DNA of 50,586 bases. It comes from Modestobacter sp. DSM 44400. Its GTDB lineage: Bacteria > Actinomycetota > Actinomycetes > Mycobacteriales > Geodermatophilaceae. The position numbers and the translations under genes were made by a program. Where the stretch lies: contig NZ_FNOZ01000030.1 of the NCBI RefSeq assembly GCF_900107175.1, positions 1-50,586 of the forward strand, read 5' to 3'. The notes under the pieces were generated by a model. The model had not been told where the DNA came from, made no database searches, and saw nothing but the letters and a program-made list of their open reading frames with translations. Of the stretch, positions 32,823-40,203 are shown in pieces. How positions within the stretch are numbered: the first letter of the stretch is position 1; each line of letters starts with the position of its first letter.

Positions 32823-33952
32823 CCACCGCTGGCCAGCCGCTGCTGCAGGTCGAGGGCCTCAAGGTGCACTTCCCGATCAAGCGCGGGCTGTTCATCGACC
32901 GCACCGTCGGCCACGTCCGGGCGGTGGACGGCGTCGACCTGTCCATCGACGCGGGCACGACCTACGGGCTGGTGGGGGAGTCCGGGTGCGGCAAGTCGAC
33001 GCTCGGCCGCGCGATTCTGCGCCTGACCGAGCCGACCGCCGGCAAGGTCCTCTTCGACGGCACCGACGTGGCCGCACTGAAGCCCGCCGCGATGCGGCAC
33101 ATGCGCCGCCGCATGCAGATGGTCTTCCAGGACCCGCTCGGGTCGCTGGACCCGCGGCAGGACGTCGAGTCCCTGCTCGCCGAGCCGCTGCACGCCCACG
33201 GCCTGGGCGGTGACAAGGCGGCCATTGCCCGGCGGCTCCGCGAGCTGCTCGACGCCGTTGGGCTGCCCGCGGCCTCGCTGCGCCGCTATCCGCACGAGTT
33301 CTCCGGCGGTCAGCGGCAGCGGATCGGCATCGCCCGGGCGATCACCGTCGAGCCCGACCTGCTCATCGCCGACGAGCCGGTGTCCGCCCTCGACGTCTCG
33401 GTGCAGGCCCAGGTGCTCAACCTGCTCGAGGAGCTGCAGCAGCGACTCGGCCTCACCTACCTGGTCATCGCGCACGACCTGGCGGTGGTACGCCACATCA
33501 GCGACGTCGTCGGGGTCATGTACCTGGGGTCACTGGTGGAGCAGGCGCCGGCCGACGCGCTCTACGAGCAGCCGCTGCACCCCTACACCCGCTCGCTGAT
33601 GAGCGCCGTCCCGGTGCCGGACCCGGTGGTCGAGGACTCCCGGGAGCGGATCCTGCTCGCCGGTGACCTGCCCTCCCCGGCGAACCCGCCGTCGGGCTGC
33701 CGGTTCCACACCCGGTGCCCCTGGCGGCAGGAGACCCGTTGCGACGACGAGGCGCCGGCTCTGCGGGAGCTCGCGCCCGGCCACCTGGTCAGCTGCCACT
33801 GGGCCGAGCAGATCGAGGCGGGTGTGCTGCAGCCGAAGTCCGCCGAGGAGGTCGCCGCCACGCAGGGGGTGTCGGTTGCGGCCACCGGCTCCGCACGCGA
33901 GGACGACGCGGGTCTCATCGGCGGCGTCGACCAGCCGATCGAGTTCCACTGA
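32819..33952 (+). CDS. ABC transporter ATP-binding protein, DppF type
   Basis: 377 residues. [20 protein letters not shown] is the DppF/OppF-type start. Walker [19 protein letters not shown]-loop [20 protein letters not shown], signature [20 protein letters not shown], Walker [22 protein letters not shown]-loop [20 protein letters not shown]. The Cys-rich C-terminal extension is [21 protein letters not shown] further ~50 acidic residues beyond the family end are unusual and of unknown role. Last gene of the importer operon, followed by small repeats. Confidence 0.93.
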   Translation: MTTAGQPLLQVEGLKVHFPIKRGLFIDRTVGHVRAVDGVDLSIDAGTTYGLVGESGCGKSTLGRAILRLTEPTAGKVLFDGTDVAALKPAAMRHMRRRMQMVFQDPLGSLDPRQDVESLLAEPLHAHGLGGDKAAIARRLRELLDAVGLPAASLRRYPHEFSGGQRQRIGIARAITVEPDLLIADEPVSALDVSVQAQVLNLLEELQQRLGLTYLVIAHDLAVVRHISDVVGVMYLGSLVEQAPADALYEQPLHPYTRSLMSAVPVPDPVVEDSRERILLAGDLPSPANPPSGCRFHTRCPWRQETRCDDEAPALRELAPGHLVSCHWAEQIEAGVLQPKSAEEVAATQGVSVAATGSAREDDAGLIGGVDQPIEFH

Positions 33953-33987
33953 AGAAGGACCCCGTCCTGTAGAAGGACCCCGTCCTG
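33953..33987. repeat. tandem 17-bp hairpin repeat after the importer operon
   Basis: AGAAGGACCCCGTCCTG occurs at 33953-33969 and 33971-33987, one base apart. Each copy can fold as AGGAC/GTCCT. A further GC-rich stretch with partial complementarity continues to about 34022. Likely terminator material between converging genes. Confidence 0.6.
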
Positions 33988-34055
33988 GGTCCCCTCGCAG
34001 GCTCGGGGACGCCCTGGACGGGGCCGACGCTCGGGGAGGCCAAGGAAGGAGCCGA

Positions 34056-34415
34056 TCAGTCGAGGACGACGACTTCCTCTCCCCGGCGCAGGGCCCGACG
34101 TACCCGCAGCGGCACGACCCGGCCGAGGACCCGGACCAGCTGGGCGTAGACCGGTGCGGGGCCGTGGTAGCCGAGGAGGCCGCGCGGCCCGCTGACCATG
34201 TCGCCGGTGTCGACGTCGTAGCGGCTCTGGTGCCAGGGGCACACCAGGCACCCGTCGGCGTCGATGCTGCCCGCGGAGAGGTCGGCGAGTTGGTGCCGGC
34301 AGCGCCGGGAGACGGCGAACAGGCGGCCGTCGGCGTTGCCGACCGCCCAGTCCCCGGCGCGGCGCACGGCGCCGGGCGGGAGGTCGGCGGCGGGCACGCG
34401 GACGGGATCGGGCAC
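34056..34415 (-). CDS. Rieske [2Fe-2S] ferredoxin-like protein
   Basis: 119 residues. The two cluster-ligand boxes are CRHQLADLSAGSID (C-x-H) and CLVCPWHQSRYDVDTG (C-x2-H), ~15 residues apart, as in NirD/biphenyl-dioxygenase-type Rieske ferredoxins. It is soluble, with no signal or membrane helix, so it probably passes electrons to an oxygenase or reductase; no such partner is adjacent. The GTG at 34415 is preferred because GAGGAG lies 7 nt upstream. Confidence 0.87.
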   Translation of the reverse strand: MPDPVRVPAADLPPGAVRRAGDWAVGNADGRLFAVSRRCRHQLADLSAGSIDADGCLVCPWHQSRYDVDTGDMVSGPRGLLGYHGPAPVYAQLVRVLGRVVPLRVRRALRRGEEVVVLD

Positions 34416-34549
34416 GGGGCGGCTCCTCGGTGGGTGCGGTCGGTGCGGGACCCCATACCCACCGCGGCGACCGGCAGACGCCCTGGTGGGAGGCGCTGGA
34501 ACTGTCGGTGGCCGGTGGGATGGTTCCCTCCCGAAACAGAGGAGAGACC

Positions 34550-35314
34550 ATGCCCACACGAGACACCGCCTGGCCCAACGGCACACCGTGCTGGGTCGAC
34601 CTGGGCGCGCCCGACGTGCCGGCCGCGCAGGCCTTCTACACCGCCGTCCTGGGCTGGACCTACACCGGCGGCCAGCCGGAGTTCGGCGGCTACCTGACCT
34701 GCCAGGTCGGCGGCCGCGACGCCGCCAGACTGGGCCCACAACAGGACACCGCCGACCCGCCCCGCTGGACGACGTACTTCGCTGCCGACGACGCCGACGC
34801 GGTGGCCGCGCGTATCACCGAGGCGGGCGGCACCGTGGTCTTCCCGCCGATGGACGTGGGCCCGATGGGGCGCATGGCGATCGCGCTCGACCCGCAGGGG
34901 AACCCCTTCGGGCTGTGGCAGGGCGGTCTGAACACCGGCGTGCACGTCTACGGCGAGCCCGGTGCGCTGGTCTGGAACGAGGCCGCGGTCGCCGACCCGG
35001 CCGCTGCGCGGGAGTTCTACGGCGCGGTCTTCGGCTTCACCTTCGAGGAGGTGCCCGGCACCGGGGGCTACACGACCTTCGCCACCGGCGAGCGACCGAT
35101 GGGCGGGCTCGGCGGCCTGACCGGCGGCGCCCCGGCGGGCTGGGCGACCTGCTTCTCGGTCGCCTCCACCGACGCCGCCCTCGAGACCGTGGTGGCCGGC
35201 GGGGGCGCGGTGACCATGCCGGCGATGGACACCGAGTTCGGCCGGTTCGCCGTGGTCACCGACCCGTGGGGCGCGGCATTCTCGGTGATGCAGGAGCCTG
35301 CGGCGCACAGCTGA
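34550..35314 (+). CDS. two-domain VOC protein
   Basis: 254 residues with two tandem glyoxalase-fold units, residues ~10-125 (CWVDLGAPDVPAAQAFYTAV ... IALDPQGNPFGLWQGG) and ~132-250 (LVWNEAAVADPAAAREFYGA ... VVTDPWGAAFSVMQEP). This is the layout of the actinobacterial CFP-30B/27-kDa antigen-like family. Ligand unknown. ATG at 34550 has GGAGAG 4 nt upstream. Confidence 0.88.
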   Translation: MPTRDTAWPNGTPCWVDLGAPDVPAAQAFYTAVLGWTYTGGQPEFGGYLTCQVGGRDAARLGPQQDTADPPRWTTYFAADDADAVAARITEAGGTVVFPPMDVGPMGRMAIALDPQGNPFGLWQGGLNTGVHVYGEPGALVWNEAAVADPAAAREFYGAVFGFTFEEVPGTGGYTTFATGERPMGGLGGLTGGAPAGWATCFSVASTDAALETVVAGGGAVTMPAMDTEFGRFAVVTDPWGAAFSVMQEPAAHS

Positions 35315-35344
35315 CCTGGAGGCGACGAGCCCGGCCCCGGCAGA

Positions 35345-35791
35345 TCAGCCGCTGAGCTGCCCATACACGTGGTCCGGGCGCAGCCGCACGACCAGCCGGC
35401 GCTCGGCGACCATCGCCGTCCGGTACTCCCGCCAGTCCGGATGCTCGCCGGAGACCGCGCGGTAGTACTCGACCAGTTCGTCGGCGGTGGCGTCGTCGGG
35501 GTCGGCGGTCGGCGGCGTGAGCTCCGCGGTGCCCTCCACCACGACGTAGCTCCAGAAGTCCGGGGAGGTGACGTGCAGGCTGGCCCGCGGGTCGGTGGCC
35601 AGGTTGCGGGTCTTGGCCCGGTCGGCGGTCACCGAGATCCGCACCAGCGGGGCGGCGGCGTCGAACGCATAGCCGACGTTGGACAGCTGGGGTCGGCCGT
35701 CCCGCTTGAGCGTGGCGAGCACCCCCCAGCGCTGTCCGGCGACGAAGTCGAGCAGTCGCGGGTCAAGGGGAGCCGGGGACGGAGTGGTCAT
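35345..35791 (-). CDS. PPOX-class F420-dependent oxidoreductase-like protein
   Basis: 148 residues, split-barrel flavin-fold family. LLDFVAGQRWGVLATLKRDG, RPQLSNVGYAFDAA, LVRISVTADRAKTRNLATDP and RASLHVTSPDFWSYVVVEGT match the F420-binding members of the pyridoxamine-5'-phosphate-oxidase-like superfamily common in actinobacteria. Likely binds F420 or a flavin; reaction unknown. ATG at 35791. Converges on the VOC gene, leaving 30 bp between stops. Confidence 0.85.
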   Translation of the reverse strand: MTTPSPAPLDPRLLDFVAGQRWGVLATLKRDGRPQLSNVGYAFDAAAPLVRISVTADRAKTRNLATDPRASLHVTSPDFWSYVVVEGTAELTPPTADPDDATADELVEYYRAVSGEHPDWREYRTAMVAERRLVVRLRPDHVYGQLSG

Positions 35792-35890
35792 GGTCCTCGC
35801 AACGCCGTCCGGCCCGGCGATCGTCCCGTCCGGGCGCCGATGTGGACGGGCGAACTCCCCCCAGCCGGGCTTCCGCCGCCGAGACGGGGG

Positions 35891-36030
35891 TCAGCGCTCG
35901 CGGCCGCGGGGCTTGAGCGGCGGGGGTGGCAGCGGGGGGACGTCGAGCCGCTCGCCCTCGCCGAACCCGGCGACCTCGCCGAACCGCTCGTGCTCGGCCC
36001 ACGAGCTGGCGAAGTCGGCGATCTCGTCAG
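35891..36030 (-). other. orphan C-terminal-looking peptide frame
   Basis: Directly downstream of the pirin stop, a minus-strand frame reads ADEIADFASSWAEHERFGEV ... LDVPPLPPPLKPRGRER and ends at a TGA (35891-35893). It looks like a conserved protein tail, not a chance frame, but no start codon or upstream coding is visible except by overlapping pirin in another frame. It may be a gene remnant. Confidence 0.3.
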
Positions 36031-36032
36031 CC

Positions 36033-37052
36033 CTACTCCACCGGGACGGCGACGGTGCCGTCTGCCTGGCCGGTCTCGCCCCGCACCCCGGCGTGGGCGA
36101 CGTGCTGGGCCGGGATCGTGCCCAGCCGGCCGGCGCTGTGGTCGGTGAACGCGTCCAGAACCTCCTGCCGGGTGTTCATCACGAACGGCCCGTACATGGC
36201 GATCGGCTCACGGATCGGCCGCCCCCCGAGCACGACGACGTCCAGCGACGGCGTCCGGGAGTCCTGGTGGGTGGCGCCGCGGACGGTCACGGTGTCACCG
36301 GGACCGAGGACGGCGAGTTGGCCGGTGGTCACCGGGGCGCCGTCGATGCCCACGGAGCCGTTGCCGGACAGCACGTAGACCAGTGCATTGAAGCCCGGGT
36401 CCCAGGGGAGGTCGAGGGTGGCGCCGGGGGCGATCGTCGCGTGCACCATGGCCATCGGGGTGTACGTCGTCCCGGGGCCGCGGTGGCCGCCGACGTCCCC
36501 GGCGATGACCCGCAGGAACGCGCCGCCGTCCGGGCTGGCGAGCAGCAACGACCGGTCGGCGCGCAGGTCCTGGTAGCGGGGCTCGACCCACTTCTGCGCC
36601 TTGGGCAGGTTCACCCACAGCTGCAGGCCGTGGAACAGCCCACCGCTGATGACGAGGGACTCCGGTGGCGCCTCGATGTGCAGCACGCCGCCGCCGGCGG
36701 TCATCCATTGTGTGTCGCCGTTGCTGATCGTCCCGCCGCCGCCGTGGCTGTCGGCGTGCTCGAAGGTGCCGTCGATGATGTAGGTGACGGTCTCGAAGCC
36801 GCGGTGCGGGTGCCAGGAGGTGCCCTTGGGCTCACCGGGGGCGTACTCGACCTCACCCATCTGGTCCATGTGCAGGAACGGGTCCAGGTCGCGCAGGTCC
36901 ACCCCGGCAAAGGCGCGGCGCACCGGGAAGCCGTCGCCCTCGAAGCCGGCCGGTGCGGTGGTCACCGACCGGACCCGCCGGCGGACGGTGCGGGGGGCCG
37001 ACAACGGGACCCGCGGCAGGGTGGTGGTGTCCTCGACGGTCACGGCGGGCAT
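36033..37052 (-). CDS. pirin-family bicupin
   Basis: 339 residues. The N-terminal cupin has the metal-site segment WHPHRGFETVTYIIDGTFEH (two His), later a His in GGGVLHIEAPPE, and LFHGLQLWVNLPKAQKWVEP. The C-terminal cupin includes FNALVYVLSGNGSVGIDG and PIAMYGPFVMNTRQEVLDAF. Pirins are iron-binding cupins; some have quercetinase activity, others act as regulators. ATG at 37052. A perfect palindrome (37067-37080) lies 14 bp upstream and is the likely control site. Confidence 0.9.
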   Translation of the reverse strand: MPAVTVEDTTTLPRVPLSAPRTVRRRVRSVTTAPAGFEGDGFPVRRAFAGVDLRDLDPFLHMDQMGEVEYAPGEPKGTSWHPHRGFETVTYIIDGTFEHADSHGGGGTISNGDTQWMTAGGGVLHIEAPPESLVISGGLFHGLQLWVNLPKAQKWVEPRYQDLRADRSLLLASPDGGAFLRVIAGDVGGHRGPGTTYTPMAMVHATIAPGATLDLPWDPGFNALVYVLSGNGSVGIDGAPVTTGQLAVLGPGDTVTVRGATHQDSRTPSLDVVVLGGRPIREPIAMYGPFVMNTRQEVLDAFTDHSAGRLGTIPAQHVAHAGVRGETGQADGTVAVPVE

Positions 37053-37066
37053 GGTGTCTCATTTCG

Positions 37067-37080
37067 GTTGAGTGCTCAAC
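37067..37080. promoter_or_regulatory. palindromic operator upstream of pirin
   Basis: GTTGAG-TG-CTCAAC, a perfect 14-bp palindrome 14 bp before the pirin ATG. Sites of the TTGAG-n2-CTCAA kind are typical of MarR-family operators; that type assignment is from general knowledge, and no regulator gene is adjacent. Confidence 0.5.
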
Positions 37081-37122
37081 TACTGACCACTGTAAGCCGG
37101 CGCACCCCCGATGTCTTCCACG

Positions 37123-37794
37123 TCAGTTCCAGCGGTCGAGTCCAGGCCCGCTGAGGTCCGGCAGCGCGGTGCCGCGGCCGAGCAGGCCCAGCAGCAGCGC
37201 GTCGCCGGCTCCGCGGACCTCCGGGTCGCCGGGCTCCCCGTGCGTCCAGTCCAGGTCCGTTGCCACCAGACGCAGACCGGCGGCCCGCTGGCGGCTGCCG
37301 AACGGGCCACCGAGCACGACGGCGGTGTCCAGCGCGCACCGCAGCCGATCCGGGGGCGTGGGTCGCGGCCGGTCCAGTGGTCGGCGGACGTCCTGGTGGT
37401 GGCTGACCGCCTCGACCAGCATCTGCCCCGGTGTCCCACCCGGGGGCGTACGCCGGCTCGTCACCGCGGAGTGCCACCCGGCCAGCAGTGTGGTCAGCGG
37501 TGCCGACCCCCGACGCACCCCCGAACGTTGCAGGAAGCGGTCGACGTCGAAGCCGGCCCGGACCATCCCCACCACCGCCGTGCTGAGCGGGGTGTCGGTG
37601 GCCATCGTCAGGTGGCCGACCACATCGCGGACCCGCCAGCCGGTGCACAGCGACGCCGCATCCCACTCCGGCGCGGGCAGCTCCTGGAGCAACTCCAGCA
37701 GGTCGCGCCGCTCGTCCACCACGTGCGCCCACAGCTGGTCGTCGTCCACACGGCTGACCGTGCTGGCTGCGGCGCCGGAGGGCAAGCCCTGCAT
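37123..37794 (-). CDS. maleylpyruvate isomerase family (mycothiol-dependent, DinB-like) protein
   Basis: 223 residues. The N-terminal four-helix DinB-like metal-binding domain has LWAHVVDERRDLLELLQELP, WDAASLCTGWRVRDVVGHLT (conserved W-x-VRDVV-x-HL with a metal His) and EAVSHHQDVRRPL (further His pair). The C-terminal half LVATDLDWTHGEPGDPEVRG is the SCP2-like tail of these actinobacterial proteins. Some members use mycothiol as cofactor; the substrate here is unknown. ATG at 37794; a GTG nearer the core would shorten it by ~15 residues. Divergent from the ABC-F gene. Confidence 0.82.
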   Translation of the reverse strand: MQGLPSGAAASTVSRVDDDQLWAHVVDERRDLLELLQELPAPEWDAASLCTGWRVRDVVGHLTMATDTPLSTAVVGMVRAGFDVDRFLQRSGVRRGSAPLTTLLAGWHSAVTSRRTPPGGTPGQMLVEAVSHHQDVRRPLDRPRPTPPDRLRCALDTAVVLGGPFGSRQRAAGLRLVATDLDWTHGEPGDPEVRGAGDALLLGLLGRGTALPDLSGPGLDRWN

Positions 37795-37857
37795 GCGGCG
37801 GGTCGCTCACCCGGCTGGCGTGACCGACGCTGCGGCGGCCTGGGATGCTGGAGACCT

Positions 37858-39663
37858 ATGAGCGCACCCTTGAACCTGGTCAACATCGAACGGGTGCACA
37901 AGGCGCACGGCACCACCGTGATCCTGGACGACGTCTCCCTCGGCGTGGCCGCCGGTGAACGCATCGGCGTCGTCGGCCGCAACGGCGGCGGGAAGTCGAC
38001 CCTGCTCGGCGTGCTGACCGGCGCCCAGGAGCCCGACTCCGGCCGGGTCACCCGCCGCGGCGACCTGGCGATGGGCGTCCTCGACCAGTCCGGCACCCTC
38101 CCCGAGGGGACGACGGTGCGCGACGTCGTCCTGCCGGTCTCCCGGTTCGCCGCCGAGCACGAGTGGGCCGGCGACGCCGCCGTCCGGTCGGTGCTCAGCG
38201 GGCTGGAGCTGGACCGCCTCGGGCTGGACTCCCCGGTGGCGCCGATGTCCGGTGGCGAGCGCCGCCGCGTGGCGCTGGCCGCGCAGCTGATCCGCCCGCT
38301 GGACCTGCTGGTACTCGACGAGCCGACCAACCACCTGGATGTCGAAGGGGTGGCCTGGCTCGCGGAGTACGTGCGGCAGCGGGCGGGCGGCCTCGTCGTC
38401 GTCACCCACGACCGGTGGTTCCTCGACGAGGTCTGCACCACCACGTGGGAGGTCGCCGACGGCAGCGTGCACTCCTACGACGGTGGCTACTCCGCCTACA
38501 CGCTGGCCCGCGCCGAGCGGGCGCGCATCGCCTCGGTCACCGAGGACCGCCGGCTCAACCTGGTCCGCAAGGAGCTCGCCTGGCTGCGCCGCGGCCCGCC
38601 GGCCCGCACGAGCAAGCCGAAGTTCCGGATCGAGGCCGCGCAGGCGCTGATCGCCGACGAGCCGCCGGCCCGGGACACCATGGCGCTGGCCGGCTTCGCC
38701 GCCCGGCGGCTGGGCAAGACCGTCTACGACGTCGAGGACGTCGACTACGCCGTACAGACCGAGGACGGCCCGCGGATCCTGTTCAAGGACCTGACCTGGC
38801 ACGTCGGGCCGGGCGACCGGATCGGCATCGTCGGGGTGAACGGCGCAGGGAAGACCTCGCTGCTCAAGCTGCTGGTCGGGGAGAACCGGCCGGACGACGG
38901 AACGGTCGTCGTCGGCCAGACGGTCGCGCCTGCCTACCTGTCCCAGCACGTCACCGAGCTGCCGCCGCGCGCCCGGGTGCTGGAGGCCGTGCAGGACGTG
39001 GCCCGGATCGCCCGGATCGGCAACCAGGAGATCTCCGCCTCCACGCTGGCCGAGCGCTTCGGGTTCGCCGCCAACCGGCAGTGGACGCCGGTCGGGGACC
39101 TGTCGGGTGGCGAACGGCGGCGGCTGCAGCTGCTCCGGCTGCTGATGGCCGAGCCGAACGTACTGCTGCTCGACGAGCCCACCAACGACCTGGACATCGA
39201 CACGCTGACCGCGCTGGAGGACCTGCTCGACAGCTTTCCCGGCACGGTGCTGGTCGTCAGCCACGACCGGTACTTCGTCGACCGGGTCTGCGACTCGGTG
39301 GTGGCGCTGCTCGGCGACGGCTCCCTCGCCGCATTGCCCGGCGGGGTCGAGGAGTACCTGGACCGTCGGGCCGCCGGTGGTGCCCCGCTCACCACGGCCA
39401 CCGGTGGGTCCTCCGGCGGCGTCGCTCCAGCGCCGGTGGCCTCGGCGGCCGATGCCCGGGCCGCCCGCAAGGAGGCCTCCCGGCTGGAGCGCCGGATGCT
39501 CAAGCTGGACGCGGACGAGAAGAAGCTGCACGAGCAGCTGGCGGCGGCCGCGACCGATTACGCCCGGACCGCCGAGCTCGACGCCCAGCTCAAGGCGGTG
39601 CAGGCGGAGAAGGAGCAGGTCGAGACCGACTGGCTGGCCGCCGCAGAGGTCGCGGAGGGCTGA
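37858..39663 (+). CDS. ABC-F family ATPase (Uup/EttA-like)
   Basis: 601 residues, two ABC cassettes with no membrane segment. Cassette 1 has GRNGGGKSTLLGVLTG, SGGERRRVALAAQLIRPLDL and LDEPTNHLDVEGVAWL. An interdomain linker (~215-275) follows. Cassette 2 has GVNGAGKTSLLKLLVG, LSGGERRRLQLLRLLMAEPN and LDEPTNDLDIDTLTALED. A C-terminal coiled coil (~540-600, ASRLERRMLKLDADEKKLHE) resembles the DNA/ribosome-binding tail of Uup. ABC-F proteins act on the ribosome; a Uup-like role is the best guess, antibiotic resistance less so. ATG at 37858. Confidence 0.9.
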   Translation: MSAPLNLVNIERVHKAHGTTVILDDVSLGVAAGERIGVVGRNGGGKSTLLGVLTGAQEPDSGRVTRRGDLAMGVLDQSGTLPEGTTVRDVVLPVSRFAAEHEWAGDAAVRSVLSGLELDRLGLDSPVAPMSGGERRRVALAAQLIRPLDLLVLDEPTNHLDVEGVAWLAEYVRQRAGGLVVVTHDRWFLDEVCTTTWEVADGSVHSYDGGYSAYTLARAERARIASVTEDRRLNLVRKELAWLRRGPPARTSKPKFRIEAAQALIADEPPARDTMALAGFAARRLGKTVYDVEDVDYAVQTEDGPRILFKDLTWHVGPGDRIGIVGVNGAGKTSLLKLLVGENRPDDGTVVVGQTVAPAYLSQHVTELPPRARVLEAVQDVARIARIGNQEISASTLAERFGFAANRQWTPVGDLSGGERRRLQLLRLLMAEPNVLLLDEPTNDLDIDTLTALEDLLDSFPGTVLVVSHDRYFVDRVCDSVVALLGDGSLAALPGGVEEYLDRRAAGGAPLTTATGGSSGGVAPAPVASAADARAARKEASRLERRMLKLDADEKKLHEQLAAAATDYARTAELDAQLKAVQAEKEQVETDWLAAAEVAEG

Positions 39664-39704
39664 GCGGGGGCTCGAGCCCCCGCGGTGGCCAAAGTGGCCA
39701 CTTT
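39664..39704. terminator. two adjacent palindromes between converging genes
   Basis: A perfect 20-bp palindrome (39664-39683, centre CTCGAG) starts right at the ABC-F stop, followed by the 14-bp palindrome AAAGTGGCCACTTT (39691-39704). Together they separate the ABC-F gene from the converging HTH gene. Confidence 0.55.
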
Positions 39705-39719
39705 GTCCGCGGGGCCCCG

Positions 39720-40112
39720 TCAGGCCGGGCGGTCGTCGTGGTGCCGGCTGGCCTGGAAGGCGAGCACGTCGCGCAGCAGCAGCCGGCGGTGCCGGGCCGG
39801 CTGGTCGAAGGGCAGCACTCCCGCGTCCAGCAGCCGGACCAGGGTCGGGCGGCTGACCCCCAGGAGGTCCGCCGCCTCCTGGGTGGTCACCGTCTGCTCG
39901 TGCCGGCTGAGGGTGACCGCGCCGCCGTCGGCCAGGCCGGCGGCGGCCACGGTGAGCACCTCCACCAGCGCCTCCGGCAGCACGACCGGCTCACCCACCG
40001 GGCCACTGAGCTGCCACGGGCCGCCGGCGGGCCGCAGCGCTGCGACCTCGGCCAGCGTGGCGGCGTCCCCGGGTGTGGACTGGACCGTGTGCTCGGTGTG
40101 GGAACGGTGCAC
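39720..40112 (-). CDS. excisionase/MerR-type HTH DNA-binding protein
   Basis: 130 residues. The C-terminal HTH_17/excisionase domain is TVTTQEAADLLGVSRPTLVR followed by LLDAGVLPFDQPARHRRLLL and RDVLAFQASRHHDD. The N-terminal half (PEALVEVLTVAAAGLADGGA) resembles the antitoxin-like actinobacterial proteins of this group. No toxin gene is adjacent on this strand, so it is more likely an autoregulator. GTG at 40112 lies 6 nt after TATGCT, implying a leaderless mRNA; longer in-frame starts inside mrpA are not credible. Divergent from the Mrp operon across a perfect inverted repeat. Confidence 0.75.
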   Translation of the reverse strand: MHRSHTEHTVQSTPGDAATLAEVAALRPAGGPWQLSGPVGEPVVLPEALVEVLTVAAAGLADGGAVTLSRHEQTVTTQEAADLLGVSRPTLVRLLDAGVLPFDQPARHRRLLLRDVLAFQASRHHDDRPA

Positions 40113-40118
40113 CGCGGC

Positions 40119-40155
40119 AGCATAGATCGAACAATTCGAATATGCCGGGTAGTCT
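40119..40155. promoter_or_regulatory. divergent promoters of the HTH gene and Mrp operon with shared operator
   Basis: The minus-strand -10 TATGCT (40124 to 40119) lies 6 nt from the HTH GTG. The plus-strand -10 TAGTCT is at 40150-40155, 48 nt before mrpA. Between them is the perfect inverted repeat TCGAA-CAA-TTCGA (40127-40139). It falls in the spacer of the minus promoter and over the -35 position of the plus promoter. Confidence 0.5.
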
Positions 40156-40203
40156 GAACGGCACACCTCCCCGAGCCGCCGAACCGACGACCCCCGGAGC
40201 TCC

